Origin: Methanobacteriota archaeon
Lineage (GTDB): Archaea > Thermoplasmatota > Poseidoniia > Poseidoniales > Thalassarchaeaceae
Length of the DNA stretch: 8,718 bases
NCBI GenBank assembly: GCA_002685895.1
Contig: NYYK01000100.1
Span: 1 to 8,718 of the forward strand
Direction: 5' to 3'
Part shown: one piece after another, positions 1 to 6,379 of the stretch
Layout: every line of letters starts with the position of its first letter
How positions within the stretch are numbered: the first letter of the stretch is position 1
Position numbers and translations under genes: made by a program
The notes under the pieces: generated by a model
Seen by the model: only the letters and a program-made list of their open reading frames with translations
Told to the model about the DNA's origin: nothing
Database searches by the model: none

Positions 1-3000
1 CGAATAGCAACATTGAATGAGCCAGCAGCAAGTTCTGTGATGATTACACTTACAGGAGTGATAGGTGAATTATCATTTACTGCTATTGTTCCAGAAAGAG
101 GAGCAAGCCAAATATCAGCAAGTGCATCACCCGTTGCAAGATTTACTGAGATATTGTCTAGTGAACCGATTCCATTGCCATCGGATAGTGAAAATGAAAT
201 CTCATGAGTTATACCCACAAGTAAGTTATTCCCCCACCTATCTAGTTTGATAGAAGGTAGTGACAGTGTGGTTGGTAGATCTTCTTGCGTGATGAGAGTA
301 GCCATGTCATTATCCAAACCTGGGCCACCACCATTCTCAACCGAGTGTCCTGCTAAGTCTGACCCTGTAACATAGAGTGAAACCCTGTTCAATTCGCCAT
401 TACCGATAAGATCGATTGCTGGAAAGTCTACTCTAACAGTACCTTGTGCATTGATAGGTGTAATTTGCCTAGAAATCGAGTACTCCCCTTCATCTGCCTC
501 AGAATCGCCGTCGTGATCATCTAGCCCCTCTCGCCACACGCGGAGTTCTAACGGGCCACCAAATGCTTCAATTTCAGTTACTTCAACAGATATAGGTAAC
601 AGCCTATCTTCGGGCCAAACATTGCCATCTGCCAACCTCACGCCACTCGGTGTATGAACCATTAATGGTGATAATGTAGGCGGGTTTGCATCGATAATCA
701 AAGTGACTGGAGTTCTATCTTTTGTCGCATCAATTGCACCATTTAGAGGCACCCCACTAGGACCTGGCCTGAGAATCCATGTTGTGAGATTGACTTCACC
801 ACTATCTTCATTGAGAGGAACAGTTGCACTCCAATGCCCATCATTGCCACTCGAAGCGGCTACCTGATAAATTCCTGACTCACCTTCTATTTGTACAGTA
901 ATCAAGAAATCATCGTGTGAAGGGCGCATACTGGAATCTTCAAAGCGGACTGTTCCTAATACTTCAACAGTTGAGCCTGCCGCGATTTGAAATGGGTAAG
1001 AAGGTGAGCCGCGAGTGGAGAGTAAACGATTGCTAGGGCCCCTTACTTCCCATGAATCTATTTCCATATCATTCTCAACAGCTTTGGAACTAACACCTAT
1101 TCTAACGATGTCGGGAGATAAATAGTCTCCATTTATCCCCCACGATTCTGATTTAACATCTATCCAATCAACATCATCCCAGCCCCATTCAGTTTGTAAT
1201 TCCCATGTTATTCTCCAGCCATTATCAATAGGTACAACTGAACTATTAGAAAGATCGATGGCTACTTGACCGCCGCCACCTATCTGGGAGAAAATTCCTC
1301 CCGAGGCAAAATCTGTTGCAGAAAATGAGATTAAGAAACCTTGTTGTGTTAGAAGAGATAAATTTGCACGCACTATTTCAGTTGCTGTAAATAGGTGGGT
1401 ATGTTCTGTAGTTACAACTGTGGTTCTATCGGGAATCCAAGTCTGAGGTACTGCTACAATTTCATTGGTGATGAGTGGCTCGTGTTCCACTCCACCCCAC
1501 AAAGAAACCCCACCCGCATCTGACGTTACTAGAACTGGAATTTCATGCATGCCATTTACAGCAGTAGTGCCATCCATTGCATTAGCAACTACTGAACCGA
1601 GACCTGTTATATTCTCTGTCAAGATATAGTTAACACCGTAAATTTGGAATTGGGTTGAATCGGTTGTATCTAATGAAATTGCAACTTGCTTCCAATCTCT
1701 TGTAGCATTTGACCAAGGTTCTGCAGATTGAGCATTGATTGATTGAATAACTGCCCAGTTAAACGGTACCATCAGCCCTAGACCGTTAGATACAGTATGC
1801 TGATTCAGTAGTGTGGAGCCACCTATTGAAAGGTTAACCACTACAGACTCCTCATTAGTTTGTACACCTACTAATCCACCTGTCACAATAGCCCCGTCGG
1901 GGATGAGTATAGAGAGGGAATTCGTGCCATTCGATTGACTATCAGTATTTGCGTCTCGCGCATTGGATGACATGAGAGAATCCTGCCACCCTAATTGGCC
2001 GCGGCCATCATTTCCTTCAGAAAATTCCCATTCACGCGTACCGTCGTCGCCAATATCGACGGAGACATTTAATCCGGGTTGCAATATTCTACCTTTTACT
2101 TGAATAGAATGAAGCCAACCGCCTGGCTGCAAGTCAATCTGAACCCTATAAGCGGCAAGTGGAATATTTCTTTGAACTGTTACATTACTCAATGCTCCAG
2201 TGTAAAAAGGAACGCCCATTTGATCAATTAGATTGACCATAGCCCCGGAGCCATAACCTGAAATCTCAAATGTCTGTAATGGATTATTACCATAGATTAG
2301 TGCACCCGTAATTGACTGAATGGATAGAACTGGATTCGTCACATTGCCTGATGTTTTGTTCAAATCCAATTGTGGAGATACTACCCAACCGTTGGTTGAG
2401 TCCAAAGTAGAAAATATAGTAGCGGCACCAACATACAAAGCGTGAATCTTTGGAGTTAATTGTGGAATATCTGTGCCCATTTCCAATTTGATTCTCATCT
2501 TGGAATCTAGAGAACCTGGTAATGGAATTACAGGGAAACTTAGATTCCTCATATTTGGCACAGTGGTACCGTCCTCGTATAACAAAGTGCAACGAACCCA
2601 TGTTCCATTGGGAACGGTCGCATCGACATCGATGGTTCCCAACCCATTCCGGCTGGTATCAATTGGGTCTGAAATCCAAGAGCCATTCTCCTCAAACCAG
2701 TCGACATAGAGGCCCACATCATCGAGATACCATCCATCTGATTCGATGAATTGGTCTGTGAAAAAGGAGAAGCGAAGGCGGATTCCTTGGCCACCAAATT
2801 GACTAACATCAGCCTGTTTTGTAATCCATGACTTGTTGACTCCTGCACCTCTTTGGCCATGACAGGTTGGTTTTGAATGACTGCCGTCAATTGCCCACAG
2901 ATTGTATATTTCTGAAGTCGGATTCAGATTCTGTAATGTTTCATAGAAATAGGGTTCATTAGTGCCGTATGGCATCCAACTACGTCCATCGTCTGTAGAA

Positions 3001-4868
3001 ATATAGAGAACTCCTCCATCCCACGACTTCTCTGCACAAGCGAATTGCTTGAATGATATTCGTGCGTGGCTATTTGCCGGGATGTTCAATACAGGCGAAG
3101 TCAGATGGGTCCATGTGTCGGGTTGATACAAATTGCCGAATTCAATACCAGCATAGTGTGAACCATTAGTTGGTGCGTCAGGACCATAACTCCAGTTCAA
3201 GTTATGAGAGCGAAATTCCCAGCCTGAGCCCCTAATAGTTTCTGTTCCCCAGCCTTCAGGGAGAAGAGGTGAATCCTCAAAAGAATCATACTGATAAGTT
3301 GGACCATTGACTCCATACAAAGGCAAATGTTGCCACTCATCAAATCCTGTTCCGATGCCACTATGTATGACATTCCCATTGTTGATATCTGTGAAGTTCA
3401 AATTCAAGTGTGTGGTTTGGTTACCTGTTGTACCTGAAGTAATTTTCACATCATCCAAGAACAATCCTTCTGGTGGATCAAGTGTGGTTCCACCAAATCC
3501 TGAACCGGGAAAATTATCGGTCTCCAAATAGACTCGGATGAAAACTGATGAATTGCCAGCAAGTGTTTGTGGAAGTGGATGGGACAGATGCTTCCAACCT
3601 CTTGAATCATCAATATACATCTGACCACCTATGAGAACTCCAAAAGCGGGCATGTCCACAGAAAATGGAGTCCAGGGTGGCCAAGCACTGGAATTATTGA
3701 GCGACCACTCCCAACGAAAGTTGTCGTAGACATCTCCCTCCATGTCAAAATCAACAGCGTAGTCGACCATGATGGGGCCGCTTGCATTTGAGAGGTTGAC
3801 TTCGAACATCAAGTAAGATTCAGCGTTATCCAAATATGTACTTGTGAGATTGCCGTGGAACCATGCACCACCATCATCTCCAATATTTGTCAGGTTCACG
3901 TTGTCAATGAACCAACCTGGACGCTGTACAGTTGAGTTGATGTCTGTCCAAGCTACGAACCTAAAACGGACTGTACTGGCATTGATGATACCGGGTTGGT
4001 TATCGAGGTGAAATACTGCTTGCTGCCAACCAGTAGCATTAGGTGAAGCCCATACTTCAAAATTAGATCCGCCACTTCCGTTTGGTGATGGAGCGGCAGA
4101 ACTGATGTGATTGTTGTAGCCTCCTTCAGGAGTAATGTAGTCCCATGATTGACCGCCATCAATACTCATCTCAACCCAAGCCCCATCAGCATTACCAGAG
4201 CCCAAAGAAGGAGTGTACATATGCTGCCAATGTGAAAAAGTTAGATTGAAATCATTGATGATTGTGGGAACATAAAAATCTGGAGATTCCATCCATGTGT
4301 GTACCCCATTTGGTAACGATTGATCTGCCATAGTGGCAATGATGTAACGACCAGTTACAGCACCAATCGGAATTAGGCCACCACTTGATTCTCTTGCAGA
4401 GCCATTCAATTGACCTGGTATCCCAAGCATATCGCTCACCTCCCAAATTCCCGGTGTACCACCCATATTCCAATCTTGTAATGTGCGAGTGAGTGTTTCA
4501 AAATCATTAATCCGTCCAACCGAATGATTGGCGTCGAGACTCAAAGCACCATCAAAGAATTCGGTTGTTGTTGAATTCCATAAACCCCAACTGAAATTGA
4601 GTTTGCCAGCAGCATCTTCCTCCCATACAATACCTGTACCGAGATCTGAATCACTATCTTCACCAACTTCGAGCCACGCGTTAAGAATTGTCTCGCCCTC
4701 GGGAATCGAAAACCCCGTGATAGTAGTATTACCGCCATCCCCACCTAAATCAGCCACACTAGGTCCCGACCAATTGGACTGGGTTGAAGTGGCAAACGGA
4801 GAAAGAAGAGTAGAGATGAATATCAACACGATGAGAAATGAGCGCCTCGACAACGAATTACGCAACAT
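1..4868 (-). CDS. Giant secreted surface/adhesin-like protein (3' end outside window)
   Basis: I translated this strand by hand. The frame is open without a stop from 4868 to position 1, giving 1622 visible residues. Residues 1-28 form a signal peptide (SRRS, then a hydrophobic stretch FLIVLIFISTLL). Three consecutive modules follow (about 195-327, 336-476, 528-723). Each ends in GWFIDNV, GLFLDDV or GWYLDDV, and modules 1 and 3 also carry a DGGQSWD/DDGRSW strand. This pattern is known from immune-inhibitor-A/MAM-like and cleaved-adhesin beta-sandwich domains. Residues 724-1622 are beta-rich, with a DIGDDGTREWEF motif near 938-949 and an acidic DDHDGDSEADEGEY stretch near 1450-1463, possibly calcium-binding. 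Potential N-glycosylation sequons are frequent and cysteines few. It probably acts outside the cell in adhesion, glycan binding or as a surface-layer component; substrate and membrane anchor are not visible. ATG 4868 is preferred over ATG 4904 because it has a strong Shine-Dalgarno. No catalytic motif was seen. Confidence 0.85.
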   Translation of the reverse strand, partial: MLRNSLSRRSFLIVLIFISTLLSPFATSTQSNWSGPSVADLGGDGGNTTITGFSIPEGETILNAWLEVGEDSDSDLGTGIVWEEDAAGKLNFSWGLWNSTTTEFFDGALSLDANHSVGRINDFETLTRTLQDWNMGGTPGIWEVSDMLGIPGQLNGSARESSGGLIPIGAVTGRYIIATMADQSLPNGVHTWMESPDFYVPTIINDFNLTFSHWQHMYTPSLGSGNADGAWVEMSIDGGQSWDYITPEGGYNNHISSAAPSPNGSGGSNFEVWASPNATGWQQAVFHLDNQPGIINASTVRFRFVAWTDINSTVQRPGWFIDNVNLTNIGDDGGAWFHGNLTSTYLDNAESYLMFEVNLSNASGPIMVDYAVDFDMEGDVYDNFRWEWSLNNSSAWPPWTPFSVDMPAFGVLIGGQMYIDDSRGWKHLSHPLPQTLAGNSSVFIRVYLETDNFPGSGFGGTTLDPPEGLFLDDVKITSGTTGNQTTHLNLNFTDINNGNVIHSGIGTGFDEWQHLPLYGVNGPTYQYDSFEDSPLLPEGWGTETIRGSGWEFRSHNLNWSYGPDAPTNGSHYAGIEFGNLYQPDTWTHLTSPVLNIPANSHARISFKQFACAEKSWDGGVLYISTDDGRSWMPYGTNEPYFYETLQNLNPTSEIYNLWAIDGSHSKPTCHGQRGAGVNKSWITKQADVSQFGGQGIRLRFSFFTDQFIESDGWYLDDVGLYVDWFEENGSWISDPIDTSRNGLGTIDVDATVPNGTWVRCTLLYEDGTTVPNMRNLSFPVIPLPGSLDSKMRIKLEMGTDIPQLTPKIHALYVGAATIFSTLDSTNGWVVSPQLDLNKTSGNVTNPVLSIQSITGALIYGNNPLQTFEISGYGSGAMVNLIDQMGVPFYTGALSNVTVQRNIPLAAYRVQIDLQPGGWLHSIQVKGRILQPGLNVSVDIGDDGTREWEFSEGNDGRGQLGWQDSLMSSNARDANTDSQSNGTNSLSILIPDGAIVTGGLVGVQTNEESVVVNLSIGGSTLLNQHTVSNGLGLMVPFNWAVIQSINAQSAEPWSNATRDWKQVAISLDTTDSTQFQIYGVNYILTENITGLGSVVANAMDGTTAVNGMHEIPVLVTSDAGGVSLWGGVEHEPLITNEIVAVPQTWIPDRTTVVTTEHTHLFTATEIVRANLSLLTQQGFLISFSATDFASGGIFSQIGGGGQVAIDLSNSSVVPIDNGWRITWELQTEWGWDDVDWIDVKSESWGINGDYLSPDIVRIGVSSKAVENDMEIDSWEVRGPSNRLLSTRGSPSYPFQIAAGSTVEVLGTVRFEDSSMRPSHDDFLITVQIEGESGIYQVAASSGNDGHWSATVPLNEDSGEVNLTTWILRPGPSGVPLNGAIDATKDRTPVTLIIDANPPTLSPLMVHTPSGVRLADGNVWPEDRLLPISVEVTEIEAFGGPLELRVWREGLDDHDGDSEADEGEYSISRQITPINAQGTVRVDFPAIDLIGNGELNRVSLYVTGSDLAGHSVENGGGPGLDNDMATLITQEDLPTTLSLPSIKLDRWGNNLLVGITHEISFSLSDGNGIGSLDNISVNLATGDALADIWLAPLSGTIAVNDNSPITPVSVIITELAAGSFNVAI
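2700..3287 (-). other. Adhesin-like beta-sandwich module 3 (cleaved-adhesin type)
   Basis: This covers residues about 528-723 and is the longest and clearest copy. It opens with FEDSPLLPEGW, the usual entry motif of cleaved-adhesin/choice-of-anchor-J domains. It continues with ISTDDGRSW, a Q-A-D-V-S-Q-F-G-G-Q-G-I-R-L-R-F strand and FTDQFIESD, and closes with GWYLDDVGLYV. Two cysteines in the middle (FACAEK and PTCHG) could form a disulphide. Such domains usually bind carbohydrate or mediate contacts in secreted proteins. Confidence 0.7.
3441..3863 (-). other. Adhesin-like beta-sandwich module 2 (divergent)
   Basis: This covers residues about 336-476. It has the same layout as its neighbours but is the most divergent copy: a WEWSLNNSSAWPPW strand replaces the DGG-x-x-W turn, followed by GWKHLSHPL, FIRVYLETDN and the closing GLFLDDVKI. 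A proline- and glycine-rich loop sits between the TD and the GLFLDDV motif. Assignment rests on these ordered motifs only. Confidence 0.5.
3888..4286 (-). other. Adhesin-like beta-sandwich module 1
   Basis: This covers residues about 195-327 of the surface protein. The order of motifs is SPDFYVP, a hydrophobic strand (FNLTFSHW), a WVEMSIDGGQSWDYI strand-turn, GWQQAVFHLD, then VRFRFVAWTD and GWFIDNVNL. The order 'DGG-x-x-W ... RF-x-x-x-TD ... GW-[FY]-[IL]-D-[DN]-V' is characteristic of immune-inhibitor-A/MAM-like jelly-roll domains of secreted bacterial and archaeal proteins. Boundaries are approximate. Confidence 0.65.
4785..4868 (-). other. Signal peptide with twin-arginine-like motif
   Basis: The first 28 residues of the giant surface protein have the three-part layout of an export signal: a basic start (R3, R8, R9), a hydrophobic core from F11 to about L22, and a small polar end around FATS. 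SRRSFL at residues 7-12 fits the Tat consensus S-R-R-x-F-L, but K does not follow and the core is more hydrophobic than most Tat signals. Sec export is therefore equally likely. The exact cleavage site cannot be fixed by eye. Confidence 0.8.
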
Positions 4869-4875
4869 GGCCCCG

Positions 4876-4880
4876 CCTCC
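4876..4880 (-). promoter_or_regulatory. Shine-Dalgarno that decides the surface-protein start
   Basis: On the minus strand GGAGG lies 7 bases before ATG 4868 and is complementary to the archaeal 16S rRNA 3' end. The alternative in-frame ATG at 4904 has only AGAGAG-like sequence before it, and would place twelve glycine-rich residues in front of the signal peptide. This favours 4868. Confidence 0.7.
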
Positions 4881-4904
4881 GCATATTCCTGTGCGTGCTT
4901 TCAT

Positions 4905-5009
4905 CGTTTGAATGCTCTCTAACAGTGGGCATACTATCATCCTCTAACATCAGTTCTAAGTGAAGCATTCTTAGGATGCCCCTGAGCAGGGGGGTTCCGG
5001 GCGACCTAA
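4905..5009. other. Divergent intergenic region with short inverted repeats
   Basis: This gap separates the outward-facing surface-protein and GINS genes, so promoters for both should lie here. I see no convincing BRE/TATA element in either direction. What can be seen is dyad symmetry: CTAAG 4956-4960 with CTTAG 4970-4974, CCCCT 4979-4983 with AGGGG 4988-4992 around a GAGC loop, and GGGCAT 4927-4932 with ATGCCC 4976-4981. Function is unknown; operator sites or leader hairpins are possible. Confidence 0.4.
4979..4992 (+). repeat. Short GC hairpin before the GINS gene
   Basis: CCCCT-GAGC-AGGGG is a perfect 5-bp stem with a 4-base loop, ending 17 bases before the GINS start codon. Two further G residues follow the right arm. 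In RNA it could fold in the leader; in DNA it could be part of a binding site. It is short enough to arise by chance. Confidence 0.35.
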
Positions 5010-5945
5010 ATGGAGAGTGATGAAGGTGATATCACGCGGGTTAGCGCCGCTCAATTGCAGGCTATTGAAAACCAATTATTCAGCCTAGTTCGCCAACAAG
5101 CAAAACGTAATCACCCGATAGAATTGCCTCGTCCCGACTTTTGGACTCAAGTGGCAGTTCTTCTAGCCAGCATTGATACTGAGTTAGCAGAAATTGGAAA
5201 AAATGAAGGATGGAGTGTGAAGGCAGTAAATCTCAGTAGACGACAAGGAAATGTCAGAAGAGCAGTCGCTGATTTAACCCAACATCGACTTACTTCATTC
5301 GTTCGCCACGCTTCGGCCGATAATCTAACTTTGGCACCCCACGGTGACGCTCTTGGTGAAGCAAAGAAGAATCTCACACCACTAGATTGGCAGAGGCATG
5401 ATGTCGCAGAAAGATCGTTTTACGAGGGATTAAATGAATTGATTGAGAAATACAAACACCAAGTCTCTTGGAATGTATTGCAACAAGGATTGCTTGGTGA
5501 AGTGGAGGCAACTACAACAGTAAAGCCAGGAACTACTCAACTAGACGCCTTTGTCAAGCAGGAAGGAGGACTCACTGGTCAAGGGCCACCCAAAATTAAG
5601 ATTGAAGAAACTGAGGAGACTCCATACGATGATCCTGATGATGATGAGGAAGACAGAATTGCTCGAATGAGCGCCTACCCTACATCAGGGATGGTTAATC
5701 CTGATATTTCCTCTAGCTCAGAAGATAAAACTACTGCAACAACTCAAGTTGAGTTGGATAGCAGCAGTTCAGAAGAAGCCTCTGCAAATATGATTCGAAT
5801 CAAGATATTGCAAGATTTGCCCGAACCCATCATTGATGCCGATGGCAACGAATTAGAATTAATGACTGGTGATATTGAATTCTGTGACTTCAACTACGCC
5901 AATGGATTAATTGCTGCTGGATTAGCTGAAAAAGCAAGCCTTTGA
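5010..5945 (+). CDS. gins51: Archaeal GINS replication complex subunit, Gins51-like
   Basis: This 311-residue protein fits the archaeal GINS family, which joins Cdc45/RecJ-like protein and MCM to form the replicative helicase. Residues about 15-160 make the helical A domain: a leucine-rich helix, IELPRPDFW (the conserved L-P-x-x-F region), an arginine-rich helix with VRRAVADLTQHRLTSFVRHA, and ERSFYEGLNELIEKYKHQV. Residues about 262-307 make the small B domain (IRIKILQDLPEPIIDADGN, then TGDIEFCDFNYANGLIAAGLAE), typical of archaeal Gins51. The A-then-B order supports Gins51 rather than Gins23. The linker, about 165-261, is long, acidic (DDPDDDEED) and serine-rich, and holds TTQLDAFV at 175-182, resembling a PCNA-binding motif. 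An in-frame TAA directly before ATG 5010 fixes the upstream limit. There is no clear Shine-Dalgarno. It is divergent from the surface gene and convergent with S10, so probably monocistronic. Confidence 0.78.
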   Translation: MESDEGDITRVSAAQLQAIENQLFSLVRQQAKRNHPIELPRPDFWTQVAVLLASIDTELAEIGKNEGWSVKAVNLSRRQGNVRRAVADLTQHRLTSFVRHASADNLTLAPHGDALGEAKKNLTPLDWQRHDVAERSFYEGLNELIEKYKHQVSWNVLQQGLLGEVEATTTVKPGTTQLDAFVKQEGGLTGQGPPKIKIEETEETPYDDPDDDEEDRIARMSAYPTSGMVNPDISSSSEDKTTATTQVELDSSSSEEASANMIRIKILQDLPEPIIDADGNELELMTGDIEFCDFNYANGLIAAGLAEKASL

Positions 5946-5994
5946 GAATACCAACTCATTACTGAGTGAACTAACTAATCTGACCAAGTCAAAT
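5946..5994. other. Convergent gap between GINS and S10
   Basis: The TGA stops of the two convergent genes are separated by 49 A+T-rich bases. ACTCA 5954-5958 and TGAGT 5963-5967 form a 5-bp stem with a TTAC loop. Neither strand has a run of T long enough for a typical archaeal terminator, so termination signals may lie inside the gene ends. Confidence 0.4.
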
Positions 5995-6327
5995 TCAAGT
6001 TACGTTTCGTAGGGTGATTTCAATGGTCACCGTGTCAGGGATATCCAAGCCGTGAACGACCCGCGCTAATACGGCTTCATCCTTTGCTGAATTAATCTCT
6101 AACTCGATAAGACGCTTGTGAACTCGCATCTCCCAGTGATCCCAAGTCTCGCAACCTTCCCCATCGGGACTCTTGCGGCAAGGAACTACAAGACGGCGAG
6201 TTGGTAGTGGAATTGGACCTCGCATTGAGACGCCGGTCTGCTCTGAAATATGCTTAATTCCGTCGCACAATTTGTCGACATGCTCGTGATTAAGCCCTGT
6301 GACTTTGATTGCTGTGATGCTTGCCAT
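5995..6327 (-). CDS. rps10: Small ribosomal subunit protein S10 (uS10)
   Basis: This 110-residue protein is archaeal/eukaryotic-type S10, part of the head of the 30S subunit. The family signature RGPIPLPTRRLVVPCRKSPDG lies at residues 36-56, followed by ETWDHWEMRVHKRLIE (60-75), and the C-terminus ends in a VTIEITL strand. The usual archaeal length is about 102, so this copy is slightly long; the extra residues appear to be in the ELEINSAKDEAVLA loop (about 75-88). The start is ATG 6327 with a weak AGGT about ten bases upstream. It lies 52 bases after the EF-1alpha stop on the same strand, an arrangement common in archaea that points to a shared transcript for two translation proteins. Cysteines at 21, 50 and 59 are unusual but not disruptive. 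Stop codon is TGA. Confidence 0.95.
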   Translation of the reverse strand: MASITAIKVTGLNHEHVDKLCDGIKHISEQTGVSMRGPIPLPTRRLVVPCRKSPDGEGCETWDHWEMRVHKRLIELEINSAKDEAVLARVVHGLDIPDTVTIEITLRNVT

Positions 6328-6379
6328 GAGGAGACCAACCTATGAGTTATCTTCGGTTTTCTCCAAACATTATCGGCAA

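Noticed and set aside
13..250. Two short plus-strand frames near the left edge
   Set aside because: Both are antisense to the continuous surface-protein frame and show no protein features.
2549..2890. 113-codon minus-strand frame in a different phase from the surface gene
   Set aside because: It overlaps adhesin module 3, whose motifs are clear in the main frame; the alternative translation is methionine- and serine-rich without domains.
4869..4904. Start of the giant protein at ATG 4904
   Set aside because: It adds twelve residues (MKARTGICGGGA) before a complete signal peptide, and the Shine-Dalgarno GGAGG lies inside this stretch serving ATG 4868. It remains a minor alternative.
4528..4911. 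127-codon plus-strand frame opposite the start of the surface gene
   Set aside because: It is antisense to a well-supported signal peptide and coding region, its translation resembles no family I know, and no ribosome site was seen.
5954..5967. Possible terminator hairpin between GINS and S10
   Set aside because: The stem is only 5 bp, A+T-rich and lacks a following T run, so it is not supported as a terminator.
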